Assembly (NCBI GenBank): GCA_010692635.1
Contig: JAAHGL010000033.1
Span: 1 to 52,274, forward strand
Reading direction: 5' to 3'
Length of the DNA stretch: 52,274 bases
From: Symploca sp. SIO2C1
Lineage (GTDB): Bacteria > Cyanobacteriota > Cyanobacteriia > Cyanobacteriales > Coleofasciculaceae
Made by a program: the position numbers and the translations under genes
In this document: positions 8,053 to 15,153 of the stretch, piece by piece
Numbering within the stretch: position 1 is the first letter of the stretch
How the letters are laid out: every line of letters begins with the position of its first letter
The notes under the pieces: generated by a model
Seen by the model: the letters and a program-made list of their open reading frames with translations, nothing else
Database searches by the model: none
What the model was told of the DNA's origin: nothing

Positions 8053-9348
8053 TTAAGCTAAATGGGGCATTGTTTGCCGTTCGATTACTTTTTCAACGCC
8101 AAGTTGAAGAATTTCGCTAGCCGCACGATCGCATACTCCTACTTCCCCCAATAACTGCCGCATTTCTTTATAATCTGCCAAAGTTTGTTCACGTCTACCT
8201 TGATCAAACAGTAGTTCTAAAGCCTCTTTGAGAATATTTTCCGGTGTCGCCTTCTCCTGTAGTAACTCCGGCACAATCGAGCGCATCACCACTAGGTTTG
8301 AAGGTGACATAAAAGGAATAGAAACTTTCAATATGCGCGCAATCAAGTGAGTGAAAGAACTAACCCGGTAGAAAACTACTTGGGGTACAGCCAACAATGC
8401 TAACTCCAAGTTTACTGTGCCAGACTTTGCGATCGCTAAATCTGCAGCTGCCAAAACTTCCTGATTTTTACCAGCAATCACCTTAGCTCTTAAACCATAA
8501 CGCTCGATAGCTGCTTCAATAGAACGGCGATAAGCTTCTAGGGACAAAGGAATCCAAAAAATTGTTTGTTGTTTGTCCTTTGTTGTTTGTCCTTTGTTGT
8601 TTGTTGTTTGGGAATATCTCCCCATCTCCTTATCTCCCCATCCCATCACTTCCCCTGCATCCAACCGGGACTGCAACCGCCGTGCAGCTTCAAAAACAAC
8701 CGGCATCATATACTTAAGTTCTTGAGATCTAGAAGCTGGTACAAGAGCGATCACAATTTCCTCTGGTTCAATTCCTAATGCAGCTCTTGCTTCCTCTCGG
8801 GTTGGACTTGATTGCATCTTATCCAATAGAGGATGGCCTACCCAACTGACGGAAGCTCCTTTTTTTTCAAAAAAACGGGCTTCTTCTGGAAAAATTGCCA
8901 ACAAATGGTCTGTCATATTCACGATTGTTGCTGTATCGCGACCAACAATAAATGGAGCAGACCAAACCCAAGATTGGGGAGCAATGTAATAAACTATTGG
9001 TACTTGGGGCAACTCACGGTGAATAAAATTGCCCAAATTGAGGTTGGGCCCCATATAGTCAATCAACACTACTACATCAGGAGGATTCTGCCGCAGGTAT
9101 TGCTTAGCACGACGTTGGATTTTCCAAGTGGGCAGCACAAAAGGCAAAGACTCTAGTACTCCGATTGAGCCAATACTAGTAGTATTACTCAGCAGCTTAG
9201 CACCAGCCTTCGCCATTTTTTCCCCTCCTAAGGCAACAACTTCCAATTCAAAACCTGCTGTTGCTGCCTGACGTTTCAGTGCTTCAATGAGTAATGCCCC
9301 TTGCAAATCACCAGAAACCTCTCCAGTACTGATAAAAATCCTTTTCAC
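8053..9348 (-). CDS. lpxB: Lipid-A-disaccharide synthase
   Basis: GT19 enzyme joining UDP-2,3-diacylglucosamine and lipid X to form the lipid A disaccharide on the cytoplasmic face of the inner membrane. Recognisable parts are STGEVSGD (7-14), VVLIDYMGPNLNL, YYIAPQSWVWS, FPEEARFFEKKG, WVGHPLLD, ALVPASRSQE and the C-terminal AIAKSGTVNLELAL. It is 431 residues against the usual 380-390. Roughly residues 233-262 are encoded by heptad repeats inserted in frame between LQSRLDAGEV and IFWIPLSLEA. It is the last gene of the minus-strand envelope cluster, separated from lpxA by two unrelated genes. Confidence 0.95.
   Translation of the reverse strand: MKRIFISTGEVSGDLQGALLIEALKRQAATAGFELEVVALGGEKMAKAGAKLLSNTTSIGSIGVLESLPFVLPTWKIQRRAKQYLRQNPPDVVVLIDYMGPNLNLGNFIHRELPQVPIVYYIAPQSWVWSAPFIVGRDTATIVNMTDHLLAIFPEEARFFEKKGASVSWVGHPLLDKMQSSPTREEARAALGIEPEEIVIALVPASRSQELKYMMPVVFEAARRLQSRLDAGEVMGWGDKEMGRYSQTTNNKGQTTKDKQQTIFWIPLSLEAYRRSIEAAIERYGLRAKVIAGKNQEVLAAADLAIAKSGTVNLELALLAVPQVVFYRVSSFTHLIARILKVSIPFMSPSNLVVMRSIVPELLQEKATPENILKEALELLFDQGRREQTLADYKEMRQLLGEVGVCDRAASEILQLGVEKVIERQTMPHLA
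8558..8645 (-). repeat. Heptad cassette inside lpxB
   Basis: On the sense (minus) strand the order is GATGGGGAGAT repeats, a short spacer, then ACAAACA/AAGGACA heptads: the same modules in the same order as the speA cassette. It encodes Gly/Asp/Glu then Thr/Asn/Gln/Lys-rich sequence. Confidence 0.85.
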
Positions 9349-9465
9349 TGTCTCACCCTTTTAAAATGTCATAGTCTAAACTCCAGTTGATCAGCATCCA
9401 GCCAAGGTTTCTCCCCACTCGCTGGGGAAACTACTTGAATGGAAACAATTCAGATGACTATACGA

Positions 9466-11088
9466 TTACGCGACTTGATTGACAACACGTTGCTGTTCTG
9501 GCTGGATTTGCTCTGCATTCAACTGGGACTGCTGGGCTTGCTTGGCCACGAACAGCTCTAATTCTTGCTGGATTTGCGATCGCACCACATAGCGATACTC
9601 GCTGAAATGCTCCGCATAGGCACAAACAATCAAATAGCTGATTAAACCACCTGGATTGTGACGACAGATATTGAACAGATAGGGCCAGAACTTCCAGCGG
9701 GTTTTGCGCACCACCCCCTGCTTCCAGAACAAGATCAGCACCCCCAGCACATAGCGCAGCGACTGCCAGCTGACCGGCTTCGGCGCGCGATCCTTCTTGG
9801 GAAAATCCACCTCGCCCAGAATGCGGTAACAGCGATAGGTGCGATCCAAAAACATCTCCGGGTCGTACAGCTGCCAGAAGGTTTGAATATATTCCTGCAC
9901 GATGTCTTCAATCGGGCGGGTGGGAATAAAGTTCATCAACGTAGTCTGGTTAATGTCCCCCGAACCATCCACGAGACGACCTTCTTTTTTCAAGCGATGC
10001 CAGAGCGCCGTATCCGGCAGCGCTTGCAGAATGCTGTACAGCGCTAGAGGAATCCCACTTTCCTGGACAAACCGGACAATGCGATCGCCTGCTCCCGGCT
10101 TCTCCCCATCGAACCCAATGATGAACCCGGCCATAATTCGCAGTCCAGAACGCATAATTTTATCAACAGATTCCCGCAGCGGATCGCGCGTATTCTGGAA
10201 TTTCTTCGTCACCGTCAGACTATCCTCGTCCGGAGTCTCAATCCCCAGAAAAACGGAGCCAAAGTTACAGGCTACCATCAGATCCATCAGCTCTTGATCC
10301 TGAGCCAGATCCACCGAAGCCTCTGTATTGAAGGTAAAGGGATAGCCGCGATCCTGCATCCAGGGCAATAGCGCTTTCAGCAAGAGCTTGACATTGCGTT
10401 TATTGCCAATAAAGTTGTCGTCGACCATAAAAATCGTCTCGCGCCAGCCCAGATCGTAGAGTGTCTGCAATTCTGCCAGTAACTGTTGCGGCATCTTAGT
10501 CCGGGGCTTGCGACCGTAGAGCACGATGATATCGCAGAACTCGCACTGAAACGGGCAACCGCGAGAAAATTGCACCGACATCATCGCATAGGCATTCATC
10601 TCCAGCAAGTCGTAGCGCGGAATCGGTGTTTCGGTCACATCCGGCTTCTCGCCACCGGAGCGAAACGTGCCCGACTTTTTCCCCTGCTTAATTGCCTCCA
10701 CAAACGTCGGGATCGTGATTTCCCCCTCATCCAGAATCAAGAAATCAATCCCTGCTGCCTCGCATTCCTGAGAAAAGGCCGTAGGATAAGGACCACCTGC
10801 TGCAACCAATTTGCCGCGACGCTTTGCCTCCTCAATTTTCTCCAGCAAATCGGGTTTCTGGACAATCATCCCCGACAAGATAGCCACATCCGCCCAATCC
10901 CAGTCTGCATCAGTCAACGGGCGCACATTACAATCTACCAACCGCATGTCCCAATCCTGGGGTAACAGGGCTGCTGCCGTAATCAGTCCCAGGGGCGGGA
11001 CAAAGGCTTTGCGTCCAATGAGGGAAATAGTACTCTCAAGCGACCAAAAGCTTTTGGGGAATAGCGGATAAATCAGGAGCGCTTTCAT
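9466..11088 (-). CDS. B12-binding radical SAM protein (DUF4070 type)
   Basis: 540 residues. Residues about 1-140 form a cobalamin-binding-like Rossmann domain (PPLGLITAAALLP, VAILSGMIVQKP, VAAGGPYPT). The radical SAM core follows with the iron-sulfur motif C178-x3-C182-x2-C185 in SRGCPFQCEFCD, then VDDNFIGNK and FNTEASVDLA, and a C-terminal DUF4070-like part (PTRPIEDIVQEYIQTFWQLYDPE). This family includes the hopanoid C2-methylase HpnP, but most members have unknown substrates, so no substrate is claimed. Base composition is unlike the neighbours: a hand count gives 69 G or C in 120 bases at 9661-9780, against 49 in 120 in lpxB at 8161-8280. It interrupts the lpxA-lpxB order, which suggests acquisition by transfer. 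Confidence 0.85.
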   Translation of the reverse strand: MKALLIYPLFPKSFWSLESTISLIGRKAFVPPLGLITAAALLPQDWDMRLVDCNVRPLTDADWDWADVAILSGMIVQKPDLLEKIEEAKRRGKLVAAGGPYPTAFSQECEAAGIDFLILDEGEITIPTFVEAIKQGKKSGTFRSGGEKPDVTETPIPRYDLLEMNAYAMMSVQFSRGCPFQCEFCDIIVLYGRKPRTKMPQQLLAELQTLYDLGWRETIFMVDDNFIGNKRNVKLLLKALLPWMQDRGYPFTFNTEASVDLAQDQELMDLMVACNFGSVFLGIETPDEDSLTVTKKFQNTRDPLRESVDKIMRSGLRIMAGFIIGFDGEKPGAGDRIVRFVQESGIPLALYSILQALPDTALWHRLKKEGRLVDGSGDINQTTLMNFIPTRPIEDIVQEYIQTFWQLYDPEMFLDRTYRCYRILGEVDFPKKDRAPKPVSWQSLRYVLGVLILFWKQGVVRKTRWKFWPYLFNICRHNPGGLISYLIVCAYAEHFSEYRYVVRSQIQQELELFVAKQAQQSQLNAEQIQPEQQRVVNQVA

Positions 11089-11149
11089 AGAGATTTTTTA
11101 AATATTAGGTTAATGCAGCATTTAGACAGCATTATACAGGGGGGATAAT

Positions 11150-11198
11150 TATCTCGTGGTCTGAGAAGACCCTCGCTTTCAGCGACGGGAGTGTCAAA
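11150..11198 (+). mobile_element. Solo IS605/TnpB-type right-end relic
   Basis: A hairpin at about 11170-11189 (CCCTCGCT with AGCGACGGG) is followed by GGGAGTGTCAA. This is the architecture of the intact TnpB element's right end at 30790-30823, which also ends GGGGAGTGTCAAC. No tnpB remains. The stop codon of the neighbouring minus-strand gene lies within it. Confidence 0.6.
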
Positions 11199-12396
11199 TC
11201 AACTCTCCTATTACTGCTCTACGTAAAATCTCTGTTATTTCTGCTGCCATACTGGCATCAAGCTCCACCACTTCTTGGTCTAAATCCCTTGGCTCAAGTC
11301 GCTTTGCTCCTTTTATTGCCATACTTAAGCTAATCAACTTAGCTGGCTGTTCTAATTTCAGGGGATTCGGTATAACCAACTGTACCAGAGCTACATAAAC
11401 TGCTTCCGTTCTATTCCTAACATTAGTAGCACCGTTGCCCAACTTAGAGATAATGACTGGGTAGTCAATCACTTCCTGTAGACCTAATTTAGCGATCGCT
11501 AAATCAATATATCTGGCTGGATCTGTCCCTAGTGCCCTAACTATACTTTCCAGATTATGCCACTGAACACCAGGTAGCTTAGATGTCTCTGGTAGATGCT
11601 GATGCCAACCAACCAGAGACATCATCCTGGTTAAATCATAGGCAGATATTTTATTATCGCCCCGATGGTTTGGTGCTGTAGAAGTAAGCATTACCTGTTG
11701 AGTTGTGTTATCAAACAACTCCGGTTGCTCAATAAAAGGTTTTTCCCCATATCCCCCCCAGAACATCAGGTCATAATTACCCGTAATACTTTTTACCCAA
11801 TCAGTAATCTCTCCCTGGGTATAAAATTGCTTGAACATCACTCCCAAAGAGTTAGAAGTTCCTATACTTTCCTCGTAACTGACTACATCTTTAACTAAAT
11901 CAGAGAAAGGATAATTATTTTCAACTCCTTGTTGATTTGTACCTCGAATATAGCAATTGTCAAGATTAATATTTGGATAATTGATATTTAGTCTAGATAC
12001 CAAATTGACGATTGGCAAGATTTTACTTGTACTCCAAAATTCATCATTTTTTAGAGCATTTCTTCCTAGCCATTTAGTCTTGATTTGTTCCTCAACAAAG
12101 CTACTGACACAAATACAAGCCTCTGTAATATATTGATCAAGAAACTTTAGACCTTGTTCATCAATTTCAGGAACTTGCCCAATTTGGGGATAAGGGCTGA
12201 AAGTTGCATCTGCTTTCGGAACAGAAACCAAATTTTTGCCATCGGGTTTAATACTGAGGTAATTAGGATAATCCTTAATTGTTTGCTTGTAGGGACAAGT
12301 TTCAACACCCATATACATTAATTGCGGGTAATCCTCTAAACCACCAGCCGCAGCAGTAATGAAGTCTTGATAAATTTGTTGTTTTTCATTGGTCAT
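11194..12396 (-). CDS. Unknown protein with SxxK motif, possible serine-hydrolase fold
   Basis: I do not recognise this 400-residue protein. It has no signal peptide or membrane segment. Three features faintly recall penicillin-binding/beta-lactamase folds: STSK (S122-K125, an SxxK motif followed by ILPIVNLVSRLN), SAYDLTRMMSLVGWH in the middle, and SKLGNGATNVRNRTEAVYVAL near the end in the place of a KTG strand. This is tentative. The gene lies 38 bases after lpxA in the same direction and is probably cotranscribed. Its start codon and first residues (MTNEKQQ) are encoded by a heptad array, and its TGA falls inside a transposon right-end relic, so both ends appear shaped by repeats. Confidence 0.6.
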   Translation of the reverse strand: MTNEKQQIYQDFITAAAGGLEDYPQLMYMGVETCPYKQTIKDYPNYLSIKPDGKNLVSVPKADATFSPYPQIGQVPEIDEQGLKFLDQYITEACICVSSFVEEQIKTKWLGRNALKNDEFWSTSKILPIVNLVSRLNINYPNINLDNCYIRGTNQQGVENNYPFSDLVKDVVSYEESIGTSNSLGVMFKQFYTQGEITDWVKSITGNYDLMFWGGYGEKPFIEQPELFDNTTQQVMLTSTAPNHRGDNKISAYDLTRMMSLVGWHQHLPETSKLPGVQWHNLESIVRALGTDPARYIDLAIAKLGLQEVIDYPVIISKLGNGATNVRNRTEAVYVALVQLVIPNPLKLEQPAKLISLSMAIKGAKRLEPRDLDQEVVELDASMAAEITEILRRAVIGELI

Positions 12397-12439
12397 TGGT
12401 CATTTGTTATTTGTTATTTGTCATTTGTTATTTGTCATT
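12388..12439 (-). repeat. Heptad array joining lpxA stop and next start
   Basis: Seven or so units of TGACAAA/TAACAAA/TGACCAA on the minus strand. The array supplies the TGA stop of lpxA, fills the whole intergenic gap, and supplies the ATG and first codons of the following gene. Confidence 0.85.
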
Positions 12440-13250
12440 CATCTTTGCTGTGAGCTTTGCAATTACCAGGAATGGAACCTCGGCGTCCTTTAAGTTGAGA
12501 CTGTTGCAAAAAGTGGCGCAGGTGTTGTATGTGTTCGTTATCTGGCAGTAATTCTAGATGCTCTAATGCTTGATTAAAAGTTTGTTCAGAGCGGTAGAGA
12601 GTACGAAAAGCCTTTTTAAGTTGTCCGATTTGAGCTGTAGTTAGTCCAGCACGCTTGAGACCAACTAGATTTAGCGATCGCACCCTGGATGGATTGCCTT
12701 CAACTAACATATAAGGTGGTACATCTCGGTCAATGCGACTCATACCACCCACCATTGCCATACGTCCAATATGGACAAATTGATGAATTCCCAATACCCC
12801 ACCAATTACCGCCTTTGACTCAATGTGAACATGACCCGCTAAAGCCACAGCGTTAGCAATCACCACAGAATCTTCAATCAAGCAATTGTGAGCAACATGG
12901 ACGTAAGCCATCAGCAAATTGTTATTCCCAATCAGGGTTGCCTCTCCAGCACGAGTTGCCCGGTTAATAGTTACATACTCACGAATTGTGTTGTTATCAC
13001 CAATTCTTACCCAACTGGGAGCACCTTCATATTTTAGATCTTGGGGTTCTAAGCCAATTACTGCTCCAGGAAAGATTTTATTCCTGGCTCCAATTTCTGT
13101 TGGTCCTTCCAACACGACATGAGCACCGATGGTGGTTTCTGGACCAACTTTCACTTTATTTCCAATCACCGCGTAGGCACCAACGTTAACTGTTGGGTGC
13201 AGTTGAGCACCAGGGTGAATAACAGCAGTAGGATGAATCAGTGTTACCAA
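12435..13250 (-). CDS. lpxA: UDP-N-acetylglucosamine acyltransferase
   Basis: First enzyme of lipid A synthesis: transfers a 3-hydroxyacyl chain from ACP to UDP-GlcNAc in the cytoplasm. The N-terminal two-thirds are hexapeptide repeats of a left-handed beta helix (IHPTAVIHPGA, VGAYAVIG, IGAHVVLEGP). The catalytic histidine region is YVHVAHNCLIED, and the C-terminal part is helical (YRSEQTFNQALEHL). I place the start at TTG 13250, eight bases after AGGA, giving 271 residues, close to the usual 260-270. A TTG at 13283 would add 11 residues without homology. The stop codon is contributed by a heptad repeat. Confidence 0.9.
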   Translation of the reverse strand: MVTLIHPTAVIHPGAQLHPTVNVGAYAVIGNKVKVGPETTIGAHVVLEGPTEIGARNKIFPGAVIGLEPQDLKYEGAPSWVRIGDNNTIREYVTINRATRAGEATLIGNNNLLMAYVHVAHNCLIEDSVVIANAVALAGHVHIESKAVIGGVLGIHQFVHIGRMAMVGGMSRIDRDVPPYMLVEGNPSRVRSLNLVGLKRAGLTTAQIGQLKKAFRTLYRSEQTFNQALEHLELLPDNEHIQHLRHFLQQSQLKGRRGSIPGNCKAHSKDE

Positions 13251-13533
13251 TTTTTTAATCCTGAGTACTGAGTTCAATATCAACCTTCAATCCTTATGAT
13301 CAATAACTGGCTATATTTAATCAACTTCTTGTCGAAGTAGGGAATAGTTTTCGAAGACGCTTAAAGATAAATTGCTGCACAACAGGGAAAAGGTTAAAGG
13401 GTAAAGAGATAAGAACAAACTGGAGGTGTCGATTAAAGCAAGGAAGAACAATAAACGTTTTTTGCTTTCCCAGCGACTACAGGGAGCTTACCCCTTCCCC
13501 TGCAACCTATAAAACTCAACATTGACAACAGAT

Positions 13534-14049
13534 CTAATCTACAAGAGAAAACATCAGTTCCCCTTCTGTAACTCGTTCACCATTAACCAGCGCACTAGCC
13601 TGCATCTTCCCAAAACGACGTCGCTTGATAGACAACAGTTCCGTTTTCATTACTAGTTGATCTCCTGGAACCACTGGACGCCGGAAACGAATTTTGTCAA
13701 TACCAGCAAATACGAATAAGTTACCATCCATATCATCAGGTAGTTGAGTTAAGACAATACCTCCAACTTGAGCCATCGCTTCCACAATCATTACCCCAGG
13801 CATTATCGGACGTCCGGGAAAATGTCCTTGAAAATAGGGTTCGTTAAATGTGACATTCTTGATACCAACGGCTAGTTTGCCTGGAACATATTCAATAATG
13901 CGATCAACTAAGGCAAAAGGATAGCGGTGGGGTAGTATTTTTTGAATTTCTTCCAGGGTCAAAACAGCTTTATTAGATGGATTAGTGTCGGATTGCTTAG
14001 GATTTGTAGAAGAGGCATTGTCAGTATTAACATCAGTCAGTGTAGACAT
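13534..14049 (-). CDS. fabZ: 3-hydroxyacyl-[acyl-carrier-protein] dehydratase
   Basis: Hot-dog fold dehydratase that converts 3-hydroxyacyl-ACP to trans-2-enoyl-ACP in fatty acid elongation and competes with LpxA for 3-hydroxyacyl-ACP. Diagnostic sequence includes [12 protein letters not shown] (39-50), [20 protein letters not shown] with catalytic H76 and E90, and [12 protein letters not shown]. At 171 residues it has a 25-residue hydrophilic N-terminal extension compared with E. coli. It lies between lpxC and lpxA as in many bacteria; a 283-base gap with no recognisable gene separates it from lpxA. Confidence 0.95.
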   Translation of the reverse strand: MSTLTDVNTDNASSTNPKQSDTNPSNKAVLTLEEIQKILPHRYPFALVDRIIEYVPGKLAVGIKNVTFNEPYFQGHFPGRPIMPGVMIVEAMAQVGGIVLTQLPDDMDGNLFVFAGIDKIRFRRPVVPGDQLVMKTELLSIKRRRFGKMQASALVNGERVTEGELMFSLVD

Positions 14050-14106
14050 AGGCTTGCTGTAGTTAGAGCTTTGGTGCTTGGTGCATTGCTAATTGTTCAT
14101 TGACCA

Positions 14107-15087
14107 TTAGCTATTCGCCATTTGTTGAGCCAGCTGTTGAGCAAGTTGGATATGCAGGTTGTGGCTGGCTTTGTAGGCGAGGAAGTGAGCTACAGGAAAT
14201 TGTCCTAATAAACTTAAATCCCCTACTAAGTCTAAAAGTTTATGACGCACTGGCTCATTTGAAAATCTTAAAGGAGGATTAAGCCATCCTTGCTTGCCAC
14301 AAACTAAGGCATTTTCCAAGCTACCGCCTTTTATTAAACCAGCTTTTCGCAATTCTTCTATTTGGTGAGCTAAACCAAAAGTACGAGCTGGAGCGATCGC
14401 TTCTGCAAAGCTTTCCTGTTCAGGTGTCCAACTATACCATTGATTGCCAATTGCAGGTAAATCAAAGTCAATACCGTAGGTAAATCGGATGATAGGAGCT
14501 GGCAAAGCAGCTACAAAGGCATCTCCTTGATATACCCAAATTGGTTGTTTGTTGTTTGGGAATTGGGAATTGGGAATTGGGAATTGGGAATCGGGAATTG
14601 GGAATGTCCCCTCCTCTCCGTGCTTCTGTACTTCCTCCTCTTTCTCTGCTCTCTGCTCCCTGCTCCTCTGCTCCCTCCTTTCCGCGTCTCCAAAAGTGAT
14701 ACCCACCTCCTGAATTGCCTTTACCCACAGAAGTGCAGAACCATCCAAAAGTGGGACTTCTGGGCCATCAATTTCAATTCGAGCATCATCAACACCACTG
14801 CCAGCCAGTGCTGCTAACAGATGTTCTACCGTCCTTACAAAAACCTCTCCCTTGCTGGGGTCACTCCGGAGTTCTGTGGAAAGTGTTGTCTGGTGGACGG
14901 CATCTACTCGTGCCTTGATAATTGGTGCTTCCGGTAGATCAACTCGCACAAAATAGCGTCCTTCTCCAGGAGATGCTGGTAGCACCCGCACTCTTGTCGA
15001 GATACCACTGTGCAGTCCCACACCCGAACGTTCAAATATACCACCCAAAGTATACTGATTGGGGATTGGCTTGGTCACTTTAACCAT
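14107..15087 (-). CDS. lpxC: UDP-3-O-acyl-N-acetylglucosamine deacetylase
   Basis: Zinc deacetylase for the committed step of lipid A synthesis. The metal-site histidine in [13 protein letters not shown] (H89) and the second site [16 protein letters not shown] near the C-terminus are present, as are GVGLHSG and the DGSALLW motif. It is 326 residues against the usual 280 or so. Residues about 134-180 are repeat-encoded (Glu/Arg-rich, then Pro/Asn/Phe-rich) and separate the first domain, ending near EVGITFGD, from the second, beginning [10 protein letters not shown]. The insertion therefore sits in the linker between the two LpxC domains, where it should be tolerated. Confidence 0.95.
14545..14697 (-). 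repeat. Heptad cassette inside lpxC
   Basis: Sense-strand order: GGAGCAGA-type purine-rich repeats, CACGGAGAGG, GACATT, five ATTCCCA heptads, then AACAAACAAC. It is the longest of the in-gene cassettes and shares the purine-rich to AACAAAC polarity of the others. Confidence 0.85.
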
Positions 15088-15107
15088 GCTATAATTTTAG
15101 ATTTTAA

Positions 15108-15153
15108 ATTTTGCTAATTGCTATTAGCCATCAGCCATTAGCCATTAGCCACT
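15108..15153. repeat. Heptad repeat between bamA and lpxC
   Basis: Units of CTAATTG/CATTAGC type fill almost the whole gap between the bamA stop and lpxC start. Confidence 0.7.

Noticed and set aside
9658-10965. Long plus-strand frames opposite the radical SAM gene
   Set aside because: They arise from the higher GC content; the minus strand encodes a complete radical SAM protein with its cysteine motif.
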